A stretch of 50,642 nucleotides of DNA, taken from the NCBI RefSeq assembly GCF_014490485.1, contig NZ_JACTVA010000033.1, forward strand, positions 10,226 through 60,867. Reading direction: 5' to 3'. The stretch comes from Teichococcus aerophilus. Its GTDB lineage: Bacteria > Pseudomonadota > Alphaproteobacteria > Acetobacterales > Acetobacteraceae. A program made the position numbers and the translations under genes. This document shows positions 35,193 to 45,025 of this stretch, in pieces. Position 1 is the first letter of the stretch, and each line of letters opens with the position of its first letter. Below the pieces are notes generated by a model. The model ran no database searches. It saw only the letters and a program-made list of their open reading frames with translations, and was not told the DNA's origin.

Positions 35193-36020
35193 TCAGACAG
35201 TGAACTGCTCAGCAATAATGCGCTCGGAGAGGCCATGGTCAGGGTCAAACAGTAAAGTGAGGCGTTTGCTGCGGTCTTCCCGGACCTCGACCGAACGGAC
35301 GTCGCGGACCTCGACATAGTCGGCGACGGCGGCCACCGGCCGCTTGGAGGGCTCCAGCACCTCGAATACCACCTGGGCTTCGGAGGGCAGGAGCGCGCCG
35401 CGCCAGCGGCGGGGACGGAAGGCGGAGATCGGCGTCATCGGCAACAGGTTAGTGCCCAACGGCACGATCGGGCCGTGGGCGGAGAGGTTGTAGGCCGTGC
35501 TGCCGGCGGGGGTGGAGACCAGGATTCCGTCGCAGATCAGCTCCGGCAGGCGCTCCTTGCCATCGACCAGGATACGCAGCTTGGCGGCCTGGCGGGTCTC
35601 TCGCAGCAGGGACACCTCGTTGATGGCCAGGGCCTCGTGCAGGGTACCGTCGCCGTCCCAGGCCCGCATCCGCAGCGGGTGCAGCGTCGCCGCCTGGGCG
35701 GCGGCCAGGCGCGCCAGCAGGTCGTCCTCATGGAAGGCGTTCATCAGGAAGCCGACGCTGCCGCAATTCATGCCGTAGGTGGGCATGTTGTGGCCGAGGA
35801 AGCGGTGCTGGGTTTCCAGCATGAAGCCATCGCCGCCCAGCGCCACCACCACGACGGCGTCGTCCGGCCCGGCATCGCCATGCAGGGCGACCAGCCGATC
35901 CCGTGCCGCTTCGGCGACCTCGGTCGGCGCGGCCAGGAAGGTGATGCGGCCATGCAGGTCGGCGGGGAGGTCCGGTGTGTCGGGCCCCTGGCCGGAATCG
36001 CCCATCAAAGCGGCCGTCAT
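35193..36020 (-). CDS. nadK: NAD kinase
   Basis: NAD kinase phosphorylates NAD to NADP. The product (about 275 residues) has the catalytic GGDG in [27 protein letters not shown], the EVSLLRE region, [20 protein letters not shown] (family block, about residues 153-172) and a C-terminal [19 protein letters not shown]. The start is uncertain: Met at 36020 and Met at 36005 both precede the conserved [11 protein letters not shown], and neither has a strong ribosome site. The longer frame to 36170 would run through the terminator of the ribosomal operon and is not credible. Confidence 0.92.
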   Translation of the reverse strand: MTAALMGDSGQGPDTPDLPADLHGRITFLAAPTEVAEAARDRLVALHGDAGPDDAVVVVALGGDGFMLETQHRFLGHNMPTYGMNCGSVGFLMNAFHEDDLLARLAAAQAATLHPLRMRAWDGDGTLHEALAINEVSLLRETRQAAKLRILVDGKERLPELICDGILVSTPAGSTAYNLSAHGPIVPLGTNLLPMTPISAFRPRRWRGALLPSEAQVVFEVLEPSKRPVAAVADYVEVRDVRSVEVREDRSKRLTLLFDPDHGLSERIIAEQFTV

Positions 36021-36122
36021 GGCAGTGGAGGCGGCAAGGCGGGAGCGTGCATGAAACAAAGTGTCTCCCGCCGCCCGCACGCCATCAAGTCTGACAGCAT
36101 GACATTCGGCGCCCCAACATAG

Positions 36123-36151
36123 AAAAAGGGCGGATGGTTGCCCATCCGCCC
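36123..36151 (-). terminator. intrinsic terminator of the alpha ribosomal operon
   Basis: On the minus strand GGGCGGATGG, loop GCAA, CCATCCGCCC and then five T form a perfect 10-bp stem with a GNRA loop. It lies 74 bases after the rplQ stop and ends the long minus-strand ribosomal gene cluster. NAD kinase starts about 100 bases further on. Confidence 0.95.
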
Positions 36152-36224
36152 CTGATCCTGGGCCATGCACGATCCGCGCCGGCGGTGAAGCCGCTGCGGA
36201 CCACGCCTGGCTGCGGGAAGCGGC

Positions 36225-36653
36225 TTACGCCGCGTCCTGCTGGCCTTCGGCCTCGGCTTCCGGCTTCGGGCCGGAATCCAGGCCCTTGGCGGCCACGTCG
36301 CGCTCGACCAGCTCAATCACCGCCATGTCGGCGGCGTCGCCGTAGCGGACGCCGGCCTTCAGCACGCGGGTGTAGCCACCCGTGCGGGTCTTGTACCGCT
36401 CGGCGATGGTGGTGAAGAGCTTGGCCACCACCTTCTCGTCGCGGATCTGAGCATAGGCCTGACGGCGGGCGTGCAGGTCGCCACGCTTGCCGAGGGAGAT
36501 GATGCGCTCCACGTAGGGGCGCAGTTCCTTCGCCTTCGGCAGAGTCGTGGTGATCTGCTCGTGCTTGATCAGGCTGGTCGCCATATTGCGCAGCATCGCA
36601 ATACGGTGGGTGGAGGTAACGCCGAGCTTCCGGCCGGCAACCCCGTGACGCAT
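36225..36653 (-). CDS. rplQ: 50S ribosomal protein L17
   Basis: L17 lies near the exit of the peptide tunnel in the large subunit. The 142-residue protein starts [20 protein letters not shown] and keeps [20 protein letters not shown] and [22 protein letters not shown]-terminal acidic tail of about 15 residues extends past the E. coli core, common in alphaproteobacteria. It is the last gene of the alpha operon, 27 bases after rpoA. Confidence 0.98.
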   Translation of the reverse strand: MRHGVAGRKLGVTSTHRIAMLRNMATSLIKHEQITTTLPKAKELRPYVERIISLGKRGDLHARRQAYAQIRDEKVVAKLFTTIAERYKTRTGGYTRVLKAGVRYGDAADMAVIELVERDVAAKGLDSGPKPEAEAEGQQDAA

Positions 36654-36680
36654 GGGTCTATTCCTTCAGGTGGCCGAAAA

Positions 36681-37700
36681 TCAGAACGGCTCTTCGATCT
36701 TCTTCGCGAGGTCCTCGATATTCTCAGGCGGCCAGCCCGGCACGGTCATGCCGAGGGACAGCCCCATGGAAGCGAGGACTTCCTTGATTTCGTTCAGCGA
36801 CTTGCGGCCGAAATTCGGCGTGCGGAGCATTTCCTGCTCGGTCTTCTGAACGAGGTCGCCGATATAGACGATGTTGTCGTTCTTCAGGCAGTTCGCGCTG
36901 CGGACCGACAGTTCCAGCTCATCGACCTTGCGCAGCAGGTTGCGGTTGAAGGGCAGGTCGTCCTGCACCTCTTCCACCTTCCGCTCACGCGGCTCATCGA
37001 AGTTGATGAACAGCTGGAGCTGGTCCTGCAGAATGCGCGCGGCCAGGGCAATGGCATCGTCCGGGGCGATGGTGCCGTCCGTCTCCACCGTCAGCACCAG
37101 CTTGTCGTAGTCGGTGCGCTGGCCCACGCGGGTCGGCTGCACCTGGTACGCCACGCGGCGGACAGGGGAGTAGATGGCATCGACCGGGATCAGCCCGATG
37201 GGGGCGTCTTCCGGGCGGTTCTCGCTGGCCGGGACATAGCCCTTGCCCACATCGACCGTCAGCTCCATCGACAGCTTGGCGCCGTCGTCGAGCGTGCAGA
37301 TGACCAGGTCCGGGTTGGCGATCTCGATGTCGCCAGTCGTCTGGATCTGCCCGGCGGTGACTTCGCCGGGGCCGGTAGCCGTGAGCTGAAGACGCTTCGC
37401 GCCTTCGGACTGCATGCGGATCGCCAGCCGCTTGATGTTCAGGACGATGTCGGTGACATCCTCCCGAACGCCCTGCAGGCTGGAGAACTCATGCAGTGCG
37501 CCGTCGATCCGGATGGCCGTAACGGCGGCACCCTGCAGCGACGACAGAAGAATCCGCCGCAGCGCGTTGCCGAGCGTCATGCCGAAGCCGCGCTCCAGCG
37601 GCTCCGCCACCACGGTCGCGGTGCGGGACGGCTCCGCGCCGGAAAGCTCGACTTCGAGCTTCTCGGGGCGGATCAGGGAACGCCAGTTGCGCTCGAGCAA
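36681..37700 (-). CDS. rpoA: DNA-directed RNA polymerase subunit alpha
   Basis: The 339-residue subunit nucleates polymerase assembly and contacts activators. The N-terminal domain includes [20 protein letters not shown] (dimer and beta contact region, about residues 30-49). The C-terminal domain includes [20 protein letters not shown] and [19 protein letters not shown], which bind UP elements and regulators. Length and ends match alphaproteobacterial RpoA. It lies 27 bases after rpsK and before rplQ. Confidence 0.99.
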   Translation of the reverse strand: MLERNWRSLIRPEKLEVELSGAEPSRTATVVAEPLERGFGMTLGNALRRILLSSLQGAAVTAIRIDGALHEFSSLQGVREDVTDIVLNIKRLAIRMQSEGAKRLQLTATGPGEVTAGQIQTTGDIEIANPDLVICTLDDGAKLSMELTVDVGKGYVPASENRPEDAPIGLIPVDAIYSPVRRVAYQVQPTRVGQRTDYDKLVLTVETDGTIAPDDAIALAARILQDQLQLFINFDEPRERKVEEVQDDLPFNRNLLRKVDELELSVRSANCLKNDNIVYIGDLVQKTEQEMLRTPNFGRKSLNEIKEVLASMGLSLGMTVPGWPPENIEDLAKKIEEPF

Positions 37701-37727
37701 ATTGGGTGCCTCCTGCGACCGTGTGCC

Positions 37728-38120
37728 TTAGACGCGCCGACGCTTGCGCGGACGGCAGCCATTGTGCGGGATCGGGGTCACGTCGCGGATGGCGGTGACG
37801 TAGAAGCCGACGGTCTGCAGAGCGCGCAGAGCCGACTCACGCCCCGAACCGGGACCGGACACCATGATCTCCAGCGTCTCCATCCCGTGCTCGCGTGCCT
37901 TGCGGCCCGCGTCCTCGGCCGCGACCTGCGCGGCGTACGGGGTGGACTTGCGGCTGCCCTTGAAGCCCTGGCTGCCGGCCGAGGACCACGCGATGGCGTT
38001 GCCCTGGCTGTCCGTGATGGTGACGATGGTATTGTTGAAGGAGGCGAGGACGTGGGCCACGCCGGACGCAATATTCTTGCGTTCCTTCTTGCGGGGACGA
38101 CCGCTCGGCTGACGGGCCAT
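37728..38120 (-). CDS. rpsK: 30S ribosomal protein S11
   Basis: S11 sits on the platform of the small subunit next to the Shine-Dalgarno helix. The 130-residue protein has the family core [36 protein letters not shown] and the C-terminus [18 protein letters not shown]. Its start is one base after the rpsM stop, so translation is coupled. Confidence 0.99.
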   Translation of the reverse strand: MARQPSGRPRKKERKNIASGVAHVLASFNNTIVTITDSQGNAIAWSSAGSQGFKGSRKSTPYAAQVAAEDAGRKAREHGMETLEIMVSGPGSGRESALRALQTVGFYVTAIRDVTPIPHNGCRPRKRRRV

Positions 38121-38121
38121 A

Positions 38122-38499
38122 TTACTTGGTCACCTTCTTCTTGCCGGCGATCGCAACGGCCTTGCCCTTACGCGTGCGCGCATTGGTATGGGTGCGCTGG
38201 CCGCGGACCGGCAGGCCCTTGCGGTGACGCAGGCCGCGGTAGCAGGCCATGTCCATCAGGCGCTTGATGTTCATCGCGTTCTCGCGACGCAGATCGCCCT
38301 CGACCCGATAATCGCGGTCGATCACTTCACGCAGCTTGACGATCTCTTCGTCCGTCAGCTGGTTGACGCGCCGATCCTCGGGGATGCCGAGCTGCTCGCA
38401 GATCACCTTCGCATTCGCCGGACCGATGCCGTAAATGTAGCGAAGGGAAATGAGAACGCGTTTGTTGGTGGGGATGTTCACGCCTGCAATGCGCGCCAC
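38122..38499 (-). CDS. rpsM: 30S ribosomal protein S13
   Basis: S13 is in the head of the small subunit and contacts P-site tRNA. The 125-residue protein starts [19 protein letters not shown] and ends in a basic tail after [20 protein letters not shown]. It is the first gene of the alpha operon here and has its own promoter upstream, in the gap that separates it from adk. No infA or rpmJ is found between secY and this gene. Confidence 0.99.
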   Translation of the reverse strand: MARIAGVNIPTNKRVLISLRYIYGIGPANAKVICEQLGIPEDRRVNQLTDEEIVKLREVIDRDYRVEGDLRRENAMNIKRLMDMACYRGLRHRKGLPVRGQRTHTNARTRKGKAVAIAGKKKVTK

Positions 38500-38650
38500 G
38501 TACCTGCTCCCGAAGCCCTTGGGGCTTCTGTTCGTCTGCCTGACACCGAATGCGCCAGGCGAGGTGATCGTCTACACCCCGCTTAGAATGACGCGCGGAA
38601 TGCAAACAGCCTCACGGCGCGGAGAGTACCCCGCGACCGCAAGAGGCGGC

Positions 38651-38679
38651 GGTGTAGGCCCCGTACCGCCGAGAGTCAA
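38651..38679 (-). promoter_or_regulatory. probable promoter of the rpsM-rpsK-rpoA-rplQ operon
   Basis: On the minus strand TTGACT (38679-38674), 17 bases, then TACACC (38656-38651) fits a sigma-70 type promoter. It lies about 150 bases upstream of rpsM, between the repeat element and the gene. It gives the alpha operon a start separate from the spc operon. Confidence 0.65.
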
Positions 38680-38741
38680 GAAGACGTTTGAAAAAGTGCT
38701 TCGCCTGGCAGGGCGATGGGCCGCCGCACCGGGCGGTGCCG

Positions 38742-38949
38742 TGAGGCCGGGGAAGCAATTACCCGGACCCCTTCTTCTTTTCTGGAAGCTTGGCGGTGCC
38801 ATTCAAGGCAGGCACGGCGGCGCTTCGACAGGCCATTTAAAGACTGAGGCGCCTCGGCACGACGAGCGAGGCATCACCGCGCCAAACACCCGAATGCTGC
38901 AGAAAAAAGATGGGGGCCTGGGGGAATTCTTTCCCCCAGCCTTCCCTTC
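38742..38949. repeat. paired terminator repeat element, copy F, at the end of adk
   Basis: The forward arm is at about 38742-38795 (CCGGGGAA, loop GCAA, TTACCCGG with one mismatch, then ACCCCTTCTTCTTTTC). The reverse arm is at about 38898-38949 (minus strand: CTGGGGGAA, loop AGAA, TTCCCCCAG, then CCCCCATCTTTTTTC). The outer tail of the reverse arm touches the adk stop codon (38948-38950), so it acts as the probable terminator of the spc operon. At about 208 bp this is the shortest pair. The gap 38500-38947 otherwise holds only the alpha-operon promoter. Confidence 0.85.
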
Positions 38950-39601
38950 AGCCCGGCTCACCCAAAATGGCGCCGATCTGCTGCGACACCTCGGCCATCG
39001 AGGCCATGCCATCCACCTGGCTCAGCTTGCCCTGTGCCGAGTAGTAAGGCAGCAGCGGCGCCGTCTGGCGGTGATAGGCTTCGAGGCGCGCTGCCACCGT
39101 TTCGGCCTTGTCGTCGGCACGGCGGGTGAACTCGGTGCTGCCGCAGACGTCGCAGACGCCCGGCACCTTGGTCGGCTTGAAGCTATCGTGGTAGCCCTCG
39201 CCGCACTTGGCGCAGGTGAAGCGGCCGGCGATGCGTTCGACCAGCGCACCGTCATCCACCTTCAGCTCGATCACGTGGTCGAGCTTCAGGCCCTTGTCCT
39301 TCAGCATGATATCCAGCGCTTCCGCCTGGGGCGTTGTGCGCGGGAAGCCATCCAGGATGAAGCCCTTGGCGCAATCGGGCTGGGAGACGCGGTTGGCCAG
39401 CATCGCAGTGATGATGGCGTCCGGCATCAGCTCGCCGCGCTCCATGATGCCTTTGGCATGCTGGCCGATCTCGCTGCCGCTCTTGACCTCGGCGCGAAGC
39501 ATGTCGCCCGTGGAGATCTGCGCGATGCCGTAGCGCTCTTCCAGGCGCTTGGCCTGGGTGCCTTTGCCGGCACCCGGCGGACCGAGCAGAATCAGGTTCA
39601 T
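38948..39601 (-). CDS. adk: adenylate kinase with a four-cysteine LID
   Basis: The enzyme interconverts ATP + AMP and 2 ADP. The 217-residue protein has the P-loop [10 protein letters not shown] (8-17), [25 protein letters not shown] and a long-form LID with four Cys (130, 133, 150, 153; C-x2-C-x16-C-x2-C), which should bind a structural zinc. Many Gram-negative Adk proteins lack these. The start at 39601 gives the canonical [14 protein letters not shown]; the frame is open further upstream but not conserved. It lies 58 bases after secY, the usual place in alphaproteobacteria. Confidence 0.98.
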   Translation of the reverse strand: MNLILLGPPGAGKGTQAKRLEERYGIAQISTGDMLRAEVKSGSEIGQHAKGIMERGELMPDAIITAMLANRVSQPDCAKGFILDGFPRTTPQAEALDIMLKDKGLKLDHVIELKVDDGALVERIAGRFTCAKCGEGYHDSFKPTKVPGVCDVCGSTEFTRRADDKAETVAARLEAYHRQTAPLLPYYSAQGKLSQVDGMASMAEVSQQIGAILGEPG

Positions 39602-39659
39602 CGACGCTTGTTCCCCAGCAAACCGGGCCCCCGCAGGCCCTTGAGACGACCCGCGTGCC

Positions 39660-41021
39660 TTAGCGCACGCGGGGAGCACCACGCCCACCAAGCCGGGACT
39701 TCTTGATCAGCCCCTCATACTGGTGAGCGAAGAGATGAGACTGGATCTGTGCCACCGTGTCCATCGTGACCGACACGATAATCAGCAGGGAGGTACCGCC
39801 GAAGTAGAAGGGCACGCCGTACTGGCTGATCAGGATTTCGGGCAGCAGGCAGACGATGCAGAGATAGATGGCGCCGACGCCGGTCAGCCGGCTCAGCACG
39901 CGGTCGAGGTAATCGGCCGTCGCCTGGCCCGGGCGGATGCCGGGGATGAAGCCACCGTTCTTCTTCAGCTGGTCCGCCGTCTCGGTCGGGTTGAACACCA
40001 CGGCCGTGTAGAAGAAGGCGAAGAAGATGATCAGCGCCACATACAGGATCATGTAGCCCGGCCGGCCATGCGCCAGCAGGTTGGCGATGCTGGTCAGCCA
40101 GCCTTCCTGCTGCGCCCCGCCGGAGAAGCCCGCGAAGGTGGCCGGCAGCAGCAACAGCGAGGACGCGAAGATCGGCGGAATGACGCCGGCGGTGTTCAGC
40201 TTCAGCGGCAGGTGAGTGTTCTCGCCGCCGAACATGCGGTTGCCGACCTGGCGCTTCGGGTACTGCACCGGGATGCGGCGCTGCGCCCGCTCCATGAACA
40301 CCACGAACGCGATGACGGCCAGGGCGATGACCAGGAAGGCGATGATGAAGCCGGTGGAGAGTGCGCCGGTGCGGCCCAGCTCCAGCGTCGCGATCGCGGC
40401 ATGCGGCAGGTTGGCCACGATGCCGGCGAAGATGATGAGGCTGATGCCGTTGCCGACGCCGCGGGCGGTGATCTGCTCGCCCAGCCACATCAGGAACAGC
40501 GTGCCGCCGACCAGGGTGACGACGCAGGAGAGGCGGAAGAACATGCCGCTCTCATACACCGCGGTCTGGCCCATGCTGCCGCGCATGGCCTCCAGCCCGA
40601 TGGCAATGCCCCAGGCCTGGAAGATGGCGATCAGCACCGTCAGGTAGCGCGTATACTGGTTCAGCTTCTTCCGGCCGGACTCGCCCTCCTTCTTGAGGGC
40701 CTCCAGGCTGGGTACCGCACTGCTCATCAACTGCACGATGATGCTGGCCGAGATGTACGGCATAATATTGAGCGCGAAGACCGTCATGCGGCCCAGCGCC
40801 CCCCCCGTGAACATGTCGAACATGCCCAGGATGCCACCGCCATGCTGGCGGAGGATGTCGGCCATGACATTGGCATCGACGCCTGGCACCGGCACGTAGG
40901 TGCCAATGCGATAGACGATGAGCGCAGCCAGGGTGAACCAGATGCGCTTCTTCAGCTCTGTGGCTTTGGAAAGCACGCCCAGGTTCAGGTTGGCTGCGAG
41001 CTGCTCAGCGGCGGACGCCAT
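39660..41021 (-). CDS. secY: protein translocase subunit SecY
   Basis: SecY is the channel of the Sec translocon. The 453-residue protein has ten predicted membrane helices, starting near [20 protein letters not shown]. It has the plug and pore region with [20 protein letters not shown], the cytoplasmic loop [19 protein letters not shown] that contacts SecA and ribosomes, and a C-terminus [14 protein letters not shown]. It is preceded by a 109-base gap after rplO, the largest inside the spc operon. Confidence 0.99.
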   Translation of the reverse strand: MASAAEQLAANLNLGVLSKATELKKRIWFTLAALIVYRIGTYVPVPGVDANVMADILRQHGGGILGMFDMFTGGALGRMTVFALNIMPYISASIIVQLMSSAVPSLEALKKEGESGRKKLNQYTRYLTVLIAIFQAWGIAIGLEAMRGSMGQTAVYESGMFFRLSCVVTLVGGTLFLMWLGEQITARGVGNGISLIIFAGIVANLPHAAIATLELGRTGALSTGFIIAFLVIALAVIAFVVFMERAQRRIPVQYPKRQVGNRMFGGENTHLPLKLNTAGVIPPIFASSLLLLPATFAGFSGGAQQEGWLTSIANLLAHGRPGYMILYVALIIFFAFFYTAVVFNPTETADQLKKNGGFIPGIRPGQATADYLDRVLSRLTGVGAIYLCIVCLLPEILISQYGVPFYFGGTSLLIIVSVTMDTVAQIQSHLFAHQYEGLIKKSRLGGRGAPRVR

Positions 41022-41102
41022 CAGTTCTGACCCTTACAACATGACTGCGGCGCCGGGAGCATGCCCCACGGCGCCGTTGCCAGCCCTCAAGTGCGACACC
41101 TA

Positions 41103-41124
41103 GCGCCCCCACGCAGGGGGGCGC
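41103..41124 (-). promoter_or_regulatory. strong hairpin between rplO and secY
   Basis: GCGCCCCC (41103-41110), loop of six, GGGGGCGC (41117-41124) forms a perfect 8-bp GC stem six bases after the rplO stop. No T tract follows on the minus strand, so it is not a standard terminator. It could protect the 3' end of a processed mRNA or lower secY expression relative to the ribosomal genes; this is inference. Confidence 0.55.
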
Positions 41125-41130
41125 AAGGCG

Positions 41131-41628
41131 TTACGCCTTCGGCGCTTCTTCTTCAGCAGCAGCAACCGGCACCGTGACGGTGACGGAGCCGCCGGCCGCC
41201 TCAACCGCCGCGATGGCAGCCGCCGAAGCGCCAGACACCGTGACCTTGATGGCCCGCTTGATTTCGCCACGCGCCAGGAGGCGCACGCCGACGACCTTGC
41301 CACCGGTCCGCACCAGGCCAGCGGCCTTCAGTGCGTCCTCGGTGATCTCAGCGCTCTGAAGGCGGCCCGACTCCAGGGCATCCTCCAGCGTGTTGAGATT
41401 GATCGGCGCATATTCCTTGCGGAAGATGTTGACGAAGCCGCGCTTCGGCAGACGACGGTAGATCGGAAGCTGACCACCCTCGAAACCGTTCAGCGACACG
41501 CCGGTACGGGCCTTCTGGCCCTTCACGCCACGGCCGGAGGTCTTACCCTTACCGGAACCGATGCCGCGACCAACGCGCTTGAACTTGTTGCGCGCGCCTT
41601 CGTTGTCGCGCAGTTCGTTCAGCTTCAT
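41131..41628 (-). CDS. rplO: 50S ribosomal protein L15
   Basis: L15 is a late assembly protein of the large subunit. The 165-residue protein starts [20 protein letters not shown] and has the basic glycine-rich [20 protein letters not shown], then [17 protein letters not shown]. The Ala/Val/Glu-rich C-terminal tail makes it longer than the E. coli protein (144). It starts one base after rpmD. Confidence 0.98.
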   Translation of the reverse strand: MKLNELRDNEGARNKFKRVGRGIGSGKGKTSGRGVKGQKARTGVSLNGFEGGQLPIYRRLPKRGFVNIFRKEYAPINLNTLEDALESGRLQSAEITEDALKAAGLVRTGGKVVGVRLLARGEIKRAIKVTVSGASAAAIAAVEAAGGSVTVTVPVAAAEEEAPKA

Positions 41629-41629
41629 C

Positions 41630-41827
41630 TTACTTCTCCGTGGTCTCGCCCACCTGAATCAGGTGCGCGACCTTGCGGATCATGCCGCGAACGGCCGGAG
41701 TGTCCTCCAGCTCCCGCGAACGGCGGATCTTGTTGAGGCCCAGACCGATCAGCGTCTCACGCTGACCGGGCTTGCGGCCGATGGGCGACGCAATCTGCGT
41801 CACCACGACGGTCTTCTTCTCAGCCAT
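41630..41827 (-). CDS. rpmD: 50S ribosomal protein L30
   Basis: The small L30 protein (65 residues) contains [19 protein letters not shown] and ends in a [11 protein letters not shown]-type C-terminus. The Met at 41827 was chosen because [18 protein letters not shown] is the family start; the frame is open far upstream but only as an antisense-like shadow of rpsE. It overlaps the end of rpsE by eight bases. Confidence 0.97.
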   Translation of the reverse strand: MAEKKTVVVTQIASPIGRKPGQRETLIGLGLNKIRRSRELEDTPAVRGMIRKVAHLIQVGETTEK

Positions 41828-42434
41828 TGGCCACAGCCTCCGTGCCGGCTTCGTCCTTGCGGCCGCCGCCCAGCAGGTCGGAGACCTTCTTGCCACGGCG
41901 CGAGGCAACAGCGCGGGGGCTGGTGCAGCGCGACAGGGCGGAGAACGTCGCCTTGACCATGTTGTGCGGGTTCGTGGAACCCGTGCACTTCGCGACAACG
42001 TCGCCCATGCCCAGGGTCTCGAACACCGCGCGCATCGGGCCGCCGGCGATGATGCCGGTACCGGCGGGCGCCGCACGCAGGATCACGCGGCCGGCACCGA
42101 AATCGCCGACAACATCGTGATGCAGCGTCCGACCCTCGCGCATCGGCACGCGGATCATCGTCTTCTTGGCGCGCTCGGTGGCCTTGCGGATGGCCTCCGG
42201 CACTTCGCGCGCCTTGCCTGCGCCCCAGCCAACCCGGCCCTTCTCGTCACCCACGACGACCAGAGCGGCGAAGGAGAAGCGACGGCCACCCTTCACCACC
42301 TTGGCGACGCGGTTGATCGTGACCAGCTTGTCCTTCAGCTCATCGCCGGGCTCGCGCTCGGCGTTGCGATCGGGGCCACGGCCACGGCCGCGACGGTTCT
42401 CGTCGCTGCCACCGCTCCTCGGTTCACGTGCCAT
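41820..42434 (-). CDS. rpsE: 30S ribosomal protein S5
   Basis: S5 helps decoding accuracy and mRNA entry. The 204-residue protein has an Arg/Gly-rich N-terminal extension of about 30 residues, then [20 protein letters not shown] (RNA-binding half), [20 protein letters not shown] and the C-terminal half with [19 protein letters not shown]. Length and order fit alphaproteobacterial S5. It lies 12 bases after rplR. Confidence 0.99.
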   Translation of the reverse strand: MAREPRSGGSDENRRGRGRGPDRNAEREPGDELKDKLVTINRVAKVVKGGRRFSFAALVVVGDEKGRVGWGAGKAREVPEAIRKATERAKKTMIRVPMREGRTLHHDVVGDFGAGRVILRAAPAGTGIIAGGPMRAVFETLGMGDVVAKCTGSTNPHNMVKATFSALSRCTSPRAVASRRGKKVSDLLGGGRKDEAGTEAVANG

Positions 42435-42446
42435 ATTCTGTGCTCC

Positions 42447-42809
42447 TTAGAACGACAGCCCGCCCTCGCGGGCGCCGTCCGCCAGGGCTTTCACCCGGCC
42501 GTGATACAGGTAGGGCCCACGGTCGAAGACGACCTCGGTCACCCCGGCGGCGATGGCGCGTTCGGCCAGCAGCTTGCCGATGGTGGTCGCGGCATCCTTG
42601 TCGGCACCGGTCTTGAGGCTGTCGCGCTGCGCCTTCTCGAGCGACGAAGCGGCAGCGAGCGTGCGGCCGGCCTTGTCGTCGATGACCTGGGCGTAGATGT
42701 GACGGCCCGAGCGGAAGACCGACAAACGCGGACGACCACCACTCTTGAGGCGAAGCTGGAAGCGCAGACGCGCACGACGGCGGGTCTGCAAAGCGAGTTT
42801 GTTCGCCAT
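42447..42809 (-). CDS. rplR: 50S ribosomal protein L18
   Basis: L18 binds 5S rRNA together with L5. The 120-residue protein has a basic N-terminus ([20 protein letters not shown]), [14 protein letters not shown] and the C-terminal [20 protein letters not shown]. Its start codon directly follows the rplF stop with no gap. Confidence 0.99.
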   Translation of the reverse strand: MANKLALQTRRRARLRFQLRLKSGGRPRLSVFRSGRHIYAQVIDDKAGRTLAAASSLEKAQRDSLKTGADKDAATTIGKLLAERAIAAGVTEVVFDRGPYLYHGRVKALADGAREGGLSF

Positions 42810-43346
42810 TTACTTCTTCTTCCCCTCCTTCCGGAGGATCGTCTCGTTGTCGTAGCGCACGCCCTTGCCCTTGTAGGGCTCGGGGCCACGGAAGCCGCGG
42901 ATCTCGGCGGCCACCTGACCGACGCGCTGCTTGTCCGAACCCTCGACCTTGACGGCCGTCGGGCGCTCGCAGGTGATCTTGATGCCCTCAGGCACCGGGT
43001 AACGGATCTCGTGGCTGAACCCGAGGTTCAGCACCAGCTCCTTACCCTGCACCGCGGCACGGTAACCCGTACCGGTGATCTCCATCGACTTCGAGAAGCC
43101 GGTGGAAACGCCGATGCACATGCCGTTAATCAGGCTGCGGGTGGTGCCCCACATGGTGCGGGCCCGGCGGTCGTTCCCCTTGGGGGAGACGGCCACTTCG
43201 TTGCCCTTGATCTCGATGTCCACGGCATCCGTGACGATCGGCAGGGACAGCTCGCCGAGCTTGCCCTTGGCCGTCACGACGCCGTCGTTCAGCGAGACGG
43301 TGACACCGGCGGGAACGGAGACGGGATATTTGCCGACGCGCGACAT
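42810..43346 (-). CDS. rplF: 50S ribosomal protein L6
   Basis: L6 lies near the factor-binding site of the large subunit. The 178-residue protein starts [19 protein letters not shown] and contains [19 protein letters not shown] and [19 protein letters not shown] at the end. The start at 43346 is the family start; an upstream Met at 43412 lies inside rpsH. It is 13 bases after rpsH. Confidence 0.99.
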   Translation of the reverse strand: MSRVGKYPVSVPAGVTVSLNDGVVTAKGKLGELSLPIVTDAVDIEIKGNEVAVSPKGNDRRARTMWGTTRSLINGMCIGVSTGFSKSMEITGTGYRAAVQGKELVLNLGFSHEIRYPVPEGIKITCERPTAVKVEGSDKQRVGQVAAEIRGFRGPEPYKGKGVRYDNETILRKEGKKK

Positions 43347-43359
43347 GCTTCTCCCTCCC

Positions 43360-43758
43360 TCAGAACACGCGGCAGAGGACTTCGCCGCCAACATTGGCAG
43401 CGCGGGCCTCATTGTCGCTCATCACGCCGCGGGGCGTGGACAGGATGGAGATGCCGAGGCCGTTGTAGAACTTCGGCAGCTCCTTGATCTTGGAGTACAC
43501 GCGGCGGCCCGGCTTGGAGACACGAGTGATCTCCTTGATGGCGGGCTCGCCCTCAGAGTACTTCAGCTCGATGTCGAGCACGGCCACGCCGGGGCGCACC
43601 TGCTCGGAACGCCAGGCGCGGATGTAGCCTTCGCGCTTCAGGACATCGAGAACGTCGGAACGCAGGCGGCTGGCCGGCGAAACGATGCGGCTGTGCTTGG
43701 CGCGCTGTCCGTTACGGATGCGCGTCAGCATATCGCCGAGGGGATCGGAGAGAGACAT
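43360..43758 (-). CDS. rpsH: 30S ribosomal protein S8
   Basis: S8 binds the central domain of 16S rRNA and in E. coli also represses the spc operon. The 132-residue protein starts [20 protein letters not shown] and ends with the conserved [20 protein letters not shown] and EVLCRVF. It is 15 bases after rpsN. I did not find an obvious copy of its rRNA target in the mRNA. Confidence 0.99.
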   Translation of the reverse strand: MSLSDPLGDMLTRIRNGQRAKHSRIVSPASRLRSDVLDVLKREGYIRAWRSEQVRPGVAVLDIELKYSEGEPAIKEITRVSKPGRRVYSKIKELPKFYNGLGISILSTPRGVMSDNEARAANVGGEVLCRVF

Positions 43759-43773
43759 GGAGAGCCCCCTTCC

Positions 43774-44079
43774 TTACCAGCTGGCCTTAACGAGACCCGG
43801 GATCTGACCAACGGCGGCCAGGTCGCGGAGCGCGTTACGGCTCAGCTTGAACTTGCGATAATTGGCGCGGGGGCGACCCGTCAGCTCGCAGCGCAAGCGC
43901 ACGCGCACACGGGCGCCGTTGCGCGGCAGCTCAGCGAGCTTCAGCGACGCTTCGAAACGCTCCTCAACCGGAAGCTCACGGTCCATGACCGTGGCTTTCA
44001 GCGCGGCGCGCTTGCCAGCGTGCAGCTTCGAGAGGCGCTCACGGCGCTTGTTCTTCTCGACAGCCGATGTCTTGGCCAT
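43774..44079 (-). CDS. rpsN: 30S ribosomal protein S14 (zinc-independent type)
   Basis: S14 is in the head of the small subunit. The 101-residue protein is the long form without the CxxC zinc motif: [20 protein letters not shown] at the start and [19 protein letters not shown] near the end. The start at 44079 is the family start; the frame is open to 44118. It follows rplE after a 66-base gap, the second largest within the spc operon. Confidence 0.99.
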   Translation of the reverse strand: MAKTSAVEKNKRRERLSKLHAGKRAALKATVMDRELPVEERFEASLKLAELPRNGARVRVRLRCELTGRPRANYRKFKLSRNALRDLAAVGQIPGLVKASW

Positions 44080-44145
44080 ACGGTTATAATCCTCCGGAAC
44101 CTGCCCGGTCTGGCTCAAGAGGCCAGCCGGGGCGGTTTTCCAAAC

Positions 44146-44706
44146 TCAGTTGACGAAAGGAAGGTCGAAGGCCTTGAGCAGAGCCTTAGCTTCCTTGTCC
44201 GTCTTCGCCGTCGTGACGAACACGATGTCCATGCCGCGGATCTGATCCACCTTATCATAGCTGATTTCGGGGAACAGGATCTGCTCCTTCAGGCCCAGGG
44301 CGAAGTTGCCCCGGCCGTCGAAGCCCTTATTAGCAGGAAGGCCGCGGAAGTCACGCATGCGAGGCAGCGCGATCGTCACCAGACGGTCGAGGAACTCGAA
44401 CATCCGGGCGCGACGCAGCGTCACCTTGCAACCGATCGCCTGGCCTTCGCGGATCTTGAAACCCGCGATCGCCTTCTTCGCCTTGGTCTTGACCGGCTTC
44501 TGGCCGGCGATGAGCGTCAGCTCACCGACCGCGACGTCGAGCTTCTTCTGGTCGCCGGCGGCTTCGCCGACACCCATGTTGATGACGATCTTCTCGAGCT
44601 TCGGCACTTCCATCGGATTGCCGTAGCCGAATTCCTCAGCCAGCTTCTTCCGCACCACTTCGGCGTAGTGCGTCTGAAGGCGAGGGAGCTCCTTCACGTC
44701 GCTCAT
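44146..44706 (-). CDS. rplE: 50S ribosomal protein L5
   Basis: L5 binds 5S rRNA and contacts P-site tRNA. The 186-residue protein contains [38 protein letters not shown] and [20 protein letters not shown] near the end. Its start overlaps the end of rplX by four bases. Confidence 0.99.
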   Translation of the reverse strand: MSDVKELPRLQTHYAEVVRKKLAEEFGYGNPMEVPKLEKIVINMGVGEAAGDQKKLDVAVGELTLIAGQKPVKTKAKKAIAGFKIREGQAIGCKVTLRRARMFEFLDRLVTIALPRMRDFRGLPANKGFDGRGNFALGLKEQILFPEISYDKVDQIRGMDIVFVTTAKTDKEAKALLKAFDLPFVN

Positions 44707-45023
44707 GCGTCAATCACCTCACCGGAAGGACGGGCAACCCGCACCTTCTTGCCGTCCTCAAGCACCTTGAAGCCGACGCGGGTCGGCTTGCCGGACTTCG
44801 GATCGAGCAGGGCCAGGTTCGAGAGGTCGATGGTCGCCTCCTTCTCCACGATCCCGCCTTCCTGGCCCGCGCTCTTGGGCTTGGTGTGGCGCTTCACGAC
44901 GTTGACGCCCTGCACCACCGCGCGGCCATCGGCCGGCAGAACGCGCAGAACCTCACCCTTCTTGCCCTTGTCCTTGCCCGTGAGGACCTGGACCTGATCG
45001 CCCTTTTTGATCTTGGCGGCCAT
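44703..45023 (-). CDS. rplX: 50S ribosomal protein L24
   Basis: L24 starts assembly of the large subunit. The 106-residue protein has the KOW motif [20 protein letters not shown] at about residues 4-23 and [20 protein letters not shown]. It lies two bases after rplN and overlaps rplE by four bases. Confidence 0.99.
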   Translation of the reverse strand: MAAKIKKGDQVQVLTGKDKGKKGEVLRVLPADGRAVVQGVNVVKRHTKPKSAGQEGGIVEKEATIDLSNLALLDPKSGKPTRVGFKVLEDGKKVRVARPSGEVIDA

Positions 45024-45025
45024 GA

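Noticed and set aside
35193-36170. NAD kinase starting at the upstream in-frame codon at 36170
   Set aside because: That start would place the coding region across the perfect rplQ terminator, and the added residues are not conserved in the family.
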